A DNA stretch of 8,015 nucleotides from Legionellales bacterium. GTDB taxonomy: Bacteria > Pseudomonadota > Gammaproteobacteria > Berkiellales > Berkiellaceae. The translations under genes and the position numbers were made by a program. The stretch covers positions 1-8,015 of the forward strand of contig JAHFQF010000104.1 in the NCBI GenBank assembly GCA_023266435.1. Direction: 5' to 3'. Positions 1 through 6,156 of the stretch are shown one piece after another. Each line of letters begins with the position of its first letter. Within the stretch, counting starts at the first letter, position 1. Under the pieces are notes generated by a model that saw only the letters and a list, made by a program, of their open reading frames with translations, did no database searches and was not told where the DNA came from.

Positions 1-182
1 TGCGAGAAACCATTGCCAACACACCTTGCCTAACACGCGGACATGCGCTGACTGTTACAACCAGCATTGGCATCACCACTTTACGTGAAAAAGACAGTAT
101 TGAGCATTTTATTAGTCGATCTGATGAAGCCATGTATCAGGCCAAAGAGCAAGGCAAAAATTGCTGTATTTTCATCGCTTAA
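1..182 (+). CDS. GGDEF-domain protein, C-terminal fragment (5' end outside window)
   Basis: The frame opening at base 3 is open to a TAA at 180-182 and gives the last 59 residues of a protein. Two stretches are typical of the end of a GGDEF (diguanylate cyclase) domain: the strand TVTTSIGITTL, and then RSDEAMYQAKEQGKN, matching the conserved D-x-A-[LM]-Y-x-A-K-x-x-G-[KR]-N helix. The protein ends only six residues after that motif, so GGDEF is the C-terminal domain and no EAL domain follows. The GG[DE]EF signature itself lies upstream of the window, so I cannot tell whether the enzyme is active in making cyclic di-GMP from GTP, nor which sensor domain precedes it. It converges on rluB, and the two stop codons overlap. 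Confidence 0.85.
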   Translation, partial: RETIANTPCLTRGHALTVTTSIGITTLREKDSIEHFISRSDEAMYQAKEQGKNCCIFIA

Positions 183-925
183 TCTAGAGCCTGCACAGGT
201 ACGAATACATACTCTCCGGGTGGCAAGTCTTCTGGTAACTCATAAGGACCGTATTGAATTCGAATTAATCGACTCACTTGCAAGCCTACCGCAGCAAACA
301 AACGACGAATTTCCCTATTTTTTCCCTGTTTAAGAGTTACCTCTAACCATTGATTACGGGTAGATTTAACCGGGTAACGATAGAGCTCCCAAAGCTTTAA
401 ATACTCCCCTTTATCTACAATCCCCTGACATAATTTGGCTTCCATCTGCTCGGTGACTTCACCATCCACGCGAATTTGATAACGACGTACCCATTCTGTG
501 CTGGGATGCATCCATTGATTAGCTAAATCACCATTATTTGTAAAGAGCAATAATCCAGAAGAGTTTAAATCTAAGCGTCCCACGCTGATCCACCGACCTT
601 CAGCGGGTGATGGTAACTGCTCAAACACGGTAGGAAATCCTTGCCCTTGTCTTGAGCAAATTTCTCCTTCGGGTTTATGATATAAAAGCACCAATGGCTC
701 TGTGCTTTGCGTGGATTTTTCTAAGGGCTTGCCATCTACAGCAATCTGATCAGTTGCGGACACTTTTTGGCCTAACACCGCACGTTGCCCATTGACTGTG
801 ACCCGCCCTGATTCAATCCAATGCTCTGCCTCTCTGCGAGAAGCAAGCCCTGCCTGTGCTAATACTTTTTGTAATCGCGGCGTGTCAGTTGATGGTGTCT
901 TCGTATTCTGAGGATTCTGTTTCAT
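179..925 (-). CDS. rluB: 23S rRNA pseudouridine synthase, RluB-like (RsuA family)
   Basis: This 248-aa protein has an N-terminal S4 RNA-binding domain (about residues 17-63, beginning RLQKVLAQAGLASRREAE) followed by an RsuA-type pseudouridine synthase domain. The catalytic motif GRLDLNSSGLLLFTNNG places the nucleophilic aspartate at D119, and KNREIRRLF at 202-210 is the conserved C-terminal motif. The family isomerises a uridine in 23S rRNA; RluB acts on U2605 (E. coli numbering) of the peptidyl-transferase region. RluB is preferred over RluE/RluF/RsuA because the gene sits directly behind scpA-scpB, its usual place in gammaproteobacteria. The ATG at 925 lies inside scpB (41-bp overlap) with only a weak purine-rich stretch ahead of it, and no other NTG codon occurs before the S4 domain, so translation is probably coupled to scpB. 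The paralogue assignment is less certain than the family. Confidence 0.93.
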   Translation of the reverse strand: MKQNPQNTKTPSTDTPRLQKVLAQAGLASRREAEHWIESGRVTVNGQRAVLGQKVSATDQIAVDGKPLEKSTQSTEPLVLLYHKPEGEICSRQGQGFPTVFEQLPSPAEGRWISVGRLDLNSSGLLLFTNNGDLANQWMHPSTEWVRRYQIRVDGEVTEQMEAKLCQGIVDKGEYLKLWELYRYPVKSTRNQWLEVTLKQGKNREIRRLFAAVGLQVSRLIRIQYGPYELPEDLPPGEYVFVPVQALD

Positions 926-1595
926 CGATTTTTAATTCTTCTATTTCGTTGACTGCTTCTACATCTTCTACCTCAGTGAGGTCTTCTTCCGTCAACTCTG
1001 CACTGGTAGTGTCTGATTGTGCTAATTCAAGACGTTTTTCCAGATCTCTTTCAACTTCTGCCAAATCGCGAATTTGCGCTAAAGTCGGCAACTCATCGAG
1101 TCCTTTCAAATTAAAATGATCAAGAAATTGTTTTGTAGTAGCTAATAAAGCAGGCCTACCCGGCAGATCTTTGTGCCCTACAATTTTGATCCATTCAAAC
1201 TCAAGTAGCGTACGAATGATTTGACTCGAAACAGTCACACCTCGAATGTCTTCGATTTCCCCACGCGTAATCGGCTGGCGATAGGCAATCAATGCCAACG
1301 TTTCTAAAAATGCTCTAGAAAATCGTTGCGGTTTTTCGGACCACATGGTAGATAAATGTGGCATGACTTTTTCCGCGACCTGAAATCTATAGCCACTGGC
1401 AATTTCTTTTAGCTCAATGCCGCGTTCTTGATAGTCGACCTGTAAACTTGCCAAAATTTGACGAATTTCTCCGATGCTTGGCGGATTATCCTCTCCAAAC
1501 AATTTTAAGATGGCTTTTTCATCCATCGGTATTTGGCTAGAAAACAAAGCACCTTCAATCATGCTTTTCATCAGCTCATTGGATAAATTGCTCAT
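885..1595 (-). CDS. scpB: Segregation and condensation protein B
   Basis: ScpB is the winged-helix dimer that binds the kleisin ScpA and, with SMC, forms the bacterial condensin that compacts and segregates the chromosome. From the ATG at 1595 it is 236 aa. Recognisable pieces are IEGALFSSQIPM (13-24), LIAYRQPITRGEIEDIRGV (102-120) and GHKDLPGRPALLATT (140-154), the last being the conserved hairpin of the second winged helix. After about residue 197 the protein becomes a low-complexity acidic tail rich in Glu and Asp, likely disordered. An upstream in-frame start at 1649 would overlap scpA by 74 bp and add 18 residues that do not look like the family. The ATG at 1595 has AAAGGA at 1603-1608 with a 7-nt spacer and overlaps scpA by 20 bp, so I chose it. 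Confidence 0.94.
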   Translation of the reverse strand: MSNLSNELMKSMIEGALFSSQIPMDEKAILKLFGEDNPPSIGEIRQILASLQVDYQERGIELKEIASGYRFQVAEKVMPHLSTMWSEKPQRFSRAFLETLALIAYRQPITRGEIEDIRGVTVSSQIIRTLLEFEWIKIVGHKDLPGRPALLATTKQFLDHFNLKGLDELPTLAQIRDLAEVERDLEKRLELAQSDTTSAELTEEDLTEVEDVEAVNEIEELKIDETESSEYEDTIN

Positions 1596-2403
1596 TTTGG
1601 CATCCTTTGATGTAAATAGGGGCAAACGGCTGAGACTGTACAATCTCAATAATAGAGGCTTTCATCAACTCTAACATGGCTAAAAAAGTCACTACAACAC
1701 CCATTCTACCTTCTGAATAATTAAAGCATTCATGAAAAGGTAAAACAGACGTTGTTTGTAATTTATCTAAAATTAAACTCATGCGTTCGCGTACAGAGAG
1801 CAGTTCTTTTTTAATTTCATGGGCTGCGTTCAGATCGGTGCGCTTCAAGACATCCATAAAGGCTAACATGAGTTCTTTGAGATCTACCTGCGGAATGCAG
1901 GGGGCAGCTTTGTACTCAGGCATGGAAACCACGACACGATGAATTTCACGACCTACTTGTGGCAAGGTATCTAACCGCTCAGCAGCCAGTTTAAAACGCT
2001 CGTATTCTTGTAAACGTCGAATCAGCTCCGCTCTCGGATCAAGCTCTTCCTCGCCGTCTTCACTGGGTGGCTTTGGCAACAGCACGCGTGATTTGATTTC
2101 AGCCAAAATAGCAGCCATGACTAAATAGTCTGCAGCTAACTCTAAATTAATCGCCTTCATGACTTCTACATAGTCCATATACTGGCGCGTAATATCAGCA
2201 ATGGGGATCTCTAAAATATCGACATTGTGTTTGCGAATTAAATACAATAGTAAATCGAGAGGCCCCTCAAAAGCTTCCAGAAAAACACGGAGAGCATCTG
2301 GTGGAATATACAGGTCATCTGGCAGTTTACTAAGTGATTCCTGTCCTACCCGAATTTTCTCAACAACGTTCTCTATAGCAGGTTCGATCAATGCCTCTAT
2401 CAA
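1576..2403 (-). CDS. scpA: Segregation and condensation protein A (kleisin)
   Basis: ScpA is the kleisin subunit that bridges the SMC heads and carries ScpB. The 275-aa product shows the N-terminal SMC-binding helix FEGPLDLLLYLIR (45-57), the following DILEIPIADITRQYMDYV segment, the conserved helix ending KSRVLLP (104-110), an acidic linker (about 113-123) and a C-terminal winged helix (about 206-266) that should contact the other SMC head. The start is a TTG at 2401-2403. It is supported by AGGGAG at 2410-2415 with a 6-nt spacer, and this Shine-Dalgarno overlaps the TAG of trpS, which implies coupling. About 44 residues precede the first conserved block, longer than in many ScpA proteins. 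The first 30 or so are probably a lineage-specific extension, although a shorter start cannot be wholly excluded. Confidence 0.94.
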   Translation of the reverse strand: MIEALIEPAIENVVEKIRVGQESLSKLPDDLYIPPDALRVFLEAFEGPLDLLLYLIRKHNVDILEIPIADITRQYMDYVEVMKAINLELAADYLVMAAILAEIKSRVLLPKPPSEDGEEELDPRAELIRRLQEYERFKLAAERLDTLPQVGREIHRVVVSMPEYKAAPCIPQVDLKELMLAFMDVLKRTDLNAAHEIKKELLSVRERMSLILDKLQTTSVLPFHECFNYSEGRMGVVVTFLAMLELMKASIIEIVQSQPFAPIYIKGCQNEQFIQ

Positions 2404-2413
2404 TGTATTCTCC

Positions 2414-3628
2414 CTAACTTACAAGCCCTATGGCACTACGTACTTCCTCGAGTGTTTCACGAGCAATCTCACGCGCCGCTTTGACTCCCTGCTGTACAAT
2501 GTCTTTTACCAGCGCAGGCCGATTAATGTATTCCTGTGCACGCGCAAAGATAGGCTCTTGCTCCGCGATGACAACCTCAGCTAATTGCTTCTTGCAGTCT
2601 AAACAGCCAATCCCAGCAGATCTACATCCTGCCAATACCCACTGTTTCGTATCAGCAGTAGAATACACTTGGTGTAATCCCCATACGGGACAGCGTGTTG
2701 GCTCCCCAGGATCTGAACGTCGTACTCGCGCTGGATCGGTAGGCATTACTTGCAACTTTTGCCGAATCACTGCTGGATCTTCACGTAACGCCAAGGTATT
2801 GTTATAAGACTTGGACATTTTCTGTCCATCTAGTCCAGGCATCTTCGATACTTCACTCAGTAATGGATGTGGCTCAGGTAAAATGACCTTGCCTGTGCCT
2901 TCTAAGAAACCAAACAAACGCTCCCTGTCCCCCAATGACAAATTGGCTTGTTCAGCAATGAGGGCATGCCCTTTTGCCAATGCTTCTTTGTCCCCTGTTT
3001 CTTGATAGGCTTTATGCAAACTCTGAAAGATTTTTGCAGTTTTTTTGCCCATCTTCTGCACAGCCTCTAGCGCTTTTTCTTGATAGCCAGGCTCTCGACC
3101 AAATAAATAATTAAATCTACGCGCCAACTCCCGACTAAATTCTAAATGCGGCACTTGATCTTCACCAACCGGCACATGCGCTGCTTTATAGATCAAAACA
3201 TCGGCTGTTTGTAAAACAGGATAGCCTAAAAACCCATAAGTAGATAAATCTTTGTCTTTGATTTTCTCTTGTTGATCTTTGTAAGTAGGCACACGTTCTA
3301 CCCAAGACAGTGGCGTAATCATGGATAAGAGCACATGTAGCTCAGCATGCTCAGGCACTTTAGATTGAATAAATAATCGGCAAGAATTAGGATCCAAACC
3401 TGCAGCTAACCAGTCAATAATCATCTCCCAGGTATGCGTTCCGATATTGCACGTGTCCTCATAGTGCGTAGTCAGTGCATGCCAATCCGCAACAAAGTAA
3501 AGGCATTCATACTCATGCTGCAACTTAATCCAATTTTTTAATACGCCATGGTAATGGCCTACGTGTAGCTTACCTGTCGGTCGCATCCCAGAGACTACTC
3601 GCTCGCCATATTGTTTGACAGCTGACAC
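2414..3628 (-). CDS. trpS: Tryptophanyl-tRNA synthetase, long form
   Basis: This class Ic aminoacyl-tRNA synthetase joins tryptophan to tRNA(Trp) using ATP in the cytoplasm. The HIGH-equivalent lies in TGKLHVGHYHG (18-28), the KMSKS loop is KMSKS at 270-274, and GEDQVPHLEFSRELARRFN (155-173) is the conserved segment lining the active site. At 404 aa it is about 70 residues longer than the E. coli enzyme (around 330 aa). The extra length lies between RFNYLFG (171-177) and the KMSKS region, where a mostly helical insert occupies roughly 181-260. Such long TrpRS forms are known from other gammaproteobacteria. The start is GTG at 3626-3628, backed by GAGG at 3634-3637 with a 5-nt spacer. It is the first gene of the trpS-scpA-scpB-rluB operon. 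Confidence 0.96.
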   Translation of the reverse strand: MSAVKQYGERVVSGMRPTGKLHVGHYHGVLKNWIKLQHEYECLYFVADWHALTTHYEDTCNIGTHTWEMIIDWLAAGLDPNSCRLFIQSKVPEHAELHVLLSMITPLSWVERVPTYKDQQEKIKDKDLSTYGFLGYPVLQTADVLIYKAAHVPVGEDQVPHLEFSRELARRFNYLFGREPGYQEKALEAVQKMGKKTAKIFQSLHKAYQETGDKEALAKGHALIAEQANLSLGDRERLFGFLEGTGKVILPEPHPLLSEVSKMPGLDGQKMSKSYNNTLALREDPAVIRQKLQVMPTDPARVRRSDPGEPTRCPVWGLHQVYSTADTKQWVLAGCRSAGIGCLDCKKQLAEVVIAEQEPIFARAQEYINRPALVKDIVQQGVKAAREIARETLEEVRSAIGLVS

Positions 3629-3650
3629 ACTTTCCTCGTTTATGATGACT

Positions 3651-3670
3651 ACTCAGTGAGTAAAATTATA
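3651..3670 (-). promoter_or_regulatory. Probable -10 element and start-site palindrome for the trpS operon
   Basis: On the minus strand a perfect TATAAT occupies 3665-3670, placing transcription start near 3657 and leaving a leader of about 30 nt before the trpS GTG. No good -35 hexamer is found 16-18 bp upstream. An 11-bp perfect palindrome, ACTCAGTGAGT (3651-3661), overlaps the expected start site and could be an operator or the first nucleotides of the RNA. The leader is too short for a T-box or a classical attenuator. The call rests on one hexamer and its position. Confidence 0.45.
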
Positions 3671-3713
3671 CAAGTTTAGCTCTGAGCCGCCTAGTGTAAA
3701 ACTCGCAATCGCA

Positions 3714-3748
3714 TATAATTGTCATTTCGTAAAAAAAGGGGGTAAAAT
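3714..3748 (+). promoter_or_regulatory. Candidate sigma-70 promoter(s) for yciB
   Basis: Two overlapping candidates face yciB. TTGTCA (3719-3724) and TAAAAT (3743-3748) are each one base off consensus and stand 18 bp apart; transcription would begin near 3755, about 28 nt before the ATG. A perfect TATAAT at 3714-3719 could serve an upstream start but lacks a clear -35. The same 154-bp intergenic region carries the trpS promoter on the other strand. Confidence 0.45.
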
Positions 3749-3782
3749 CTCACCATGCTGTTTTTCCATATAAGCCAGTCAA

Positions 3783-4316
3783 ATGAACGCCCTTATCGAC
3801 TTTATCCCCATTATTTTGTTTTTCATTGCCTACAAACTTGCTAATGTCTTTGTAGCCACAGCAGTGACAATGGCCTCTTCGGCGTTGCTGTTATTATGGG
3901 CACGAATTAAAAATCACCCGATTTCTAATAGCCAATGGGTCACATTTGCAATGATAACTGGGTTAGGCTGCGCTACTTTATGGTTTCAAGACGCTCAATA
4001 TATTAAATGGAAACCTACTGCTGTTTATTGGTTATTGGCTGTGGCTTGCTTACTTACCCAATTTTTTTCGCAAAAAGTATTGGTGCAACGGTTGATGGGC
4101 CAACATCTGACCTTACCGCAGGCAATTTGGAAAAAATTAAATCTGACCTGGGTGGGCTTTTTTGGCTTTATGGGCGCTTTAAATGTCTATGTTTTTAGCA
4201 ATTACGATACCAATGCGTGGGTAAATTTTAAGCTATTCGGTGCTTTAGGGTTGACCTTCGTCTTTATCTTAGCACAGGCTTTTTGGCTTAATAAATATCA
4301 AGTGCGCAATCAATAA
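3783..4316 (+). CDS. yciB: Inner membrane-spanning protein YciB (septation protein A family)
   Basis: This 177-aa polytopic membrane protein matches the YciB/IspZ family (179 aa in E. coli) along its whole length. It starts MNALIDFIPIILFFIAYKL, as the family does with a short hydrophobic N-terminal helix, and carries KWKPTAVYWLLA (75-86), LTLPQAIWKKLNLTW (109-123) and WVNFKLFG (146-153). About five to six membrane segments can be drawn (around 5-18, 21-39, 51-68, 78-95, 120-139, 150-170). In Shigella the homologue was linked to septation; in E. coli YciB is connected with envelope synthesis and elongation/division proteins. The molecular activity is not settled. No strong Shine-Dalgarno precedes the ATG, but alignment with the family start supports it. 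The gene is divergent from trpS and appears monocistronic. Confidence 0.93.
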   Translation: MNALIDFIPIILFFIAYKLANVFVATAVTMASSALLLLWARIKNHPISNSQWVTFAMITGLGCATLWFQDAQYIKWKPTAVYWLLAVACLLTQFFSQKVLVQRLMGQHLTLPQAIWKKLNLTWVGFFGFMGALNVYVFSNYDTNAWVNFKLFGALGLTFVFILAQAFWLNKYQVRNQ

Positions 4317-4320
4317 TCGA

Positions 4321-4574
4321 CTACTTGCACGCCAAAAGTCTAGCTGACGTATTTTCAGTCAGATTCGTGGCCCCTTCTGTAGATTCTAATACAACACCCT
4401 CGCGCAGTGTCTGTAGTGCATTCAATAAACAAGCGCCGCCCGCTTCCTCTGCAAGCGCTACAACCGCCTTTGGGCATCTAAAGTAGCGGCTGTAACCATC
4501 CTGCCAGTAGTGGCGGCAACGGCGTAGCTTGCTCCCGGTGGATTGGACTCAGACCGATAAAAGCACTTCATCAC
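4321..4574 (-). pseudogene. G+C-rich segment with two offset protein-like frames; possible broken gene or repeat remnant
   Basis: This fills most of the 337-bp gap between yciB and the next gene. On the minus strand one frame runs from an ATG at 4571 to a TAG at 4458-4460 (37 codons: MKCFYRSESNPPGASYAV and on, rich in Ala and Thr). A second frame is open from 4548 to a TAG at 4321-4323 (75 codons, including EEAGGACLLNALQTLREGV) but has no ATG or GTG start. A single-base shift around 4464-4480 would join them. By my hand count 4431-4540 is about 62% G+C, well above its neighbours. I do not recognise the product. Frames on the + strand are also open in part, so the impression of coding may come from base composition alone. 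It could be a decayed gene, a phage-derived remnant, a dispersed intergenic repeat or a structured RNA. Confidence 0.3.
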
Positions 4575-4576
4575 AT

Positions 4577-4607
4577 CTGAAAAATCGCTAATTTGAGCGT
4601 TTTTCTG
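4577..4607 (-). terminator. Probable bidirectional intrinsic terminator
   Basis: CTGAAAAATCGCT (4577-4589) and AGCGTTTTTCTG (4596-4607) form a hairpin with a 4-bp CGCT/AGCG core, a six-base AATTTG loop and a bulged T. The core is flanked by an A-run on one side and a T-run on the other, so it reads as a terminator from either strand. It lies 47 nt after the stop of the minus-strand 142-aa gene, a natural site to end that transcript. For yciB it is about 260 nt past the stop. The G+C core is short, which keeps confidence moderate. Confidence 0.45.
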
Positions 4608-4653
4608 AACCCTAAAATCACATAGGGGACGCAATACTCGACTCGGCCTCCTG

Positions 4654-5082
4654 TTAGATTTTCAAATAATTGCTGCACTTACCACTACTACTACACAATT
4701 GCAACGTGTTACCACTCACCAGCGCCCTAGTGATCATTGGTTGCTCAGGCATATGTGAATAATGCAGAGATAGTTCATAAATCATTTTTCCATTATTTTC
4801 TGTACTACTCAGGATCTCATAACTACCCATGACAGCTTTAGATGTCATGCCTTTGAGACCAGTGCACCATGTATCAAAAGCATCGTAATATTGGAGATAC
4901 GTAAACATCTGCCCATTTGCTTCGAAATTGAAATGATACGTTCCCATGGTCGTACTGTCATTATAAGATTGACAACGTTGCCCTGCCCAATCACCTACTA
5001 AAGCAGAAGAGCTCGGCAAAGTTTCATTTGAAAAACAGGTGGCCGAGTAAATCAAACATACCAACCCAAGTATTTTTTTCAT
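4654..5082 (-). CDS. Secreted protein of unknown function with four cysteines
   Basis: I do not recognise a family for this 142-aa protein. Residues 1-18 (MKKILGLVCLIYSATCFS) form a typical signal peptide: a Lys-Lys start, a hydrophobic core and a small residue at the probable cleavage site before N19. The residues before C16 (SAT) do not fit a normal lipobox, so a soluble periplasmic or secreted protein is likelier than a lipoprotein. The mature chain starts with a VGDWAGQRC segment and then alternates short hydrophobic strands, which suggests a small beta-rich fold of lipocalin or avidin type. Four mature cysteines (C37, C73, C130, C136) could make two disulphides. The start has a strong Shine-Dalgarno, AAAGGGA at 5088-5094 with a 5-nt spacer. 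It lies 29 bp behind the DUF2520 gene on the same strand and may be cotranscribed, though nothing shows a functional link. Confidence 0.8.
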   Translation of the reverse strand: MKKILGLVCLIYSATCFSNETLPSSSALVGDWAGQRCQSYNDSTTMGTYHFNFEANGQMFTYLQYYDAFDTWCTGLKGMTSKAVMGSYEILSSTENNGKMIYELSLHYSHMPEQPMITRALVSGNTLQLCSSSGKCSNYLKI

Positions 5083-5111
5083 ATTTATCCCTTTATTTTT
5101 TTAAGCATTGG

Positions 5112-5981
5112 TCACGATAATACATTATAAATTGCCTCTTTTTTACCGTTAGCCTCCAGACTAATATCTGGATTTAACTGTAAAGCAGCTTTGCCTAACG
5201 CTTTGTATAAAGCTTCTTGTGCGGGCAAGGATTGCTGCAATGCGTCCAGGTGTTTGTGGATACTGTCTTTGTCTAACCTGGAAAAAGGCCCTGATAAAGC
5301 CTCCGCTGGGGAGTGTAGTATTGCGTTGGCTAAAGTACTTTCCATCAAGGGCGCCACAATCCGCATCGCCATTTTGCAATCAATTAGTGACTTTTCAGCA
5401 CATTTAGCTGCAAAATCGAGCAAGATAGCAACAAAATTACCACTAACAACCGCCATCAGATGATACAGCACTTTGGCTTGGCGAGGTATTTCAAGTGGAT
5501 GCGTACCTAAAGCTATAAGCAGGGGTTTCAAGCGCTGAACAGCGAGGCTGTCTCCCTCTAAACCGATATAGCATCCGGTAAAATGGGTAACTGCTTGCTC
5601 AAAAGCAGCAAAAGTTAGAATGGGGTGACAACTGGCGATCGCCGCGCCCTTTGCTTGTAAAGGCAATAACTCCTCTGCAGTTAAAATACCGCTACAGTGA
5701 CAAACCACAGCCTGTTGAAAAGAAATGGTTGTTTGTGACAGTTTTGTAGCGACCTCCAGAATACTTGTATCAGACACCGCGATGATCCATAAGTCGGCAG
5801 GTGGCAGCTGATTCAAATGCTGCACCACTTTTGCAGTAGGTAATTGAGCCTGCTCATCGCTGCTCAGTGGACGACGATGATATAACCCCGTAATTTCCAC
5901 CTCGGGTAAACGTGACCATACCTGAGCGAAGACACGCCCAACTTTACCTAGTCCTAGGATATTTAGTGTGATTTTTTTCAT
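5112..5981 (-). CDS. Rossmann-fold / DUF2520 domain protein, probable NAD(P)-dependent reductase (PanG-like candidate)
   Basis: The 289-aa protein opens with a dinucleotide-binding beta-alpha-beta unit: NILGLGKVGRVFAQVW has the GxGxxG glycines at G10, G12 and G15. The first domain continues to about residue 155 and includes CHCSGILTAEELLPL and ASCHPILTF, which correspond to the HxSG and HP-x-x-[TS]F stretches typical of the Rossmann-like/DUF2520 family. The rest (about 155-289) is the helical DUF2520 domain, beginning near KVLYHLMAVVSGNFV. The two-domain layout resembles 6-phosphogluconate and ketopantoate dehydrogenases. A relative, PanG of Francisella, was described as an alternative ketopantoate reductase for pantothenate synthesis; I recall but cannot verify that it belongs to this family, and no panB or panC lies nearby. 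The start has AGG eight bases upstream, located inside the preceding 51-codon ORF that ends 3 nt before this ATG. Family certain, reaction not. Confidence 0.88.
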   Translation of the reverse strand: MKKITLNILGLGKVGRVFAQVWSRLPEVEITGLYHRRPLSSDEQAQLPTAKVVQHLNQLPPADLWIIAVSDTSILEVATKLSQTTISFQQAVVCHCSGILTAEELLPLQAKGAAIASCHPILTFAAFEQAVTHFTGCYIGLEGDSLAVQRLKPLLIALGTHPLEIPRQAKVLYHLMAVVSGNFVAILLDFAAKCAEKSLIDCKMAMRIVAPLMESTLANAILHSPAEALSGPFSRLDKDSIHKHLDALQQSLPAQEALYKALGKAALQLNPDISLEANGKKEAIYNVLS

Positions 5982-5984
5982 ATT

Positions 5985-6140
5985 TTATACCTGAATTTCA
6001 GCTACTTTTTCAGGCATTTTTTCAATGTCTGCTAATCTCGAAAATCCGTAACAAGGATTGCGGCAACTGGCAAGAGCTTCTGCAGGCGTAGTGGGAGATT
6101 GTAATTTTGCAGGCTCTTTCTCGACTAGTACTTTAAACAT
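5985..6140 (-). CDS. Small ORF (51 aa), unknown, coupled to the DUF2520 gene
   Basis: Reading the minus strand from an ATG at 6140 gives a 51-codon ORF ending in TAA at 5985-5987. It has a clear Shine-Dalgarno, GGAG at 6146-6149, with a 5-nt spacer. Its stop lies 3 nt before the ATG of the DUF2520 gene, and that gene's own Shine-Dalgarno is made by its last codons, so the pair should be translationally coupled. The product begins MFKVLVEKEPAKLQSPTTP and contains SCRNPCYGFSRL, with two cysteines spaced CxxxC (C26, C30). It is hydrophilic, has no signal peptide or membrane helix, and ends EKMPEKVAEIQV. I do not recognise it. Support comes from the ribosome site, the spacing and the lack of any other explanation for this 160-bp stretch. 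It might be a leader ORF controlling the gene behind it rather than a functional protein. Confidence 0.6.
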   Translation of the reverse strand: MFKVLVEKEPAKLQSPTTPAEALASCRNPCYGFSRLADIEKMPEKVAEIQV

Positions 6141-6156
6141 ATAAACTCCGGTACAA

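Noticed and set aside
67..333. 88-codon + strand ORF across the GGDEF/rluB junction
   Set aside because: Out of frame with the clear GGDEF end and antisense to rluB; the product has no family features.
2201..2807. Two long + strand ORFs antisense to scpA and trpS
   Set aside because: Both are opposite to strongly conserved coding sequence and have composition typical of shadow frames.
3679..3687. GCTCTGAGC palindrome in the trpS-yciB region
   Set aside because: Four-base arms around a single base are expected by chance and lie outside any promoter element.
3755..3841. Short ORF upstream of and overlapping yciB, preceded by GGGGG
   Set aside because: About 28 codons, out of frame with yciB, no Trp or other regulatory codon run; probably chance.
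5191..5463. + strand ORF antisense to the DUF2520 gene
   Set aside because: Shadow of a conserved gene; no ribosome site or recognisable domain.
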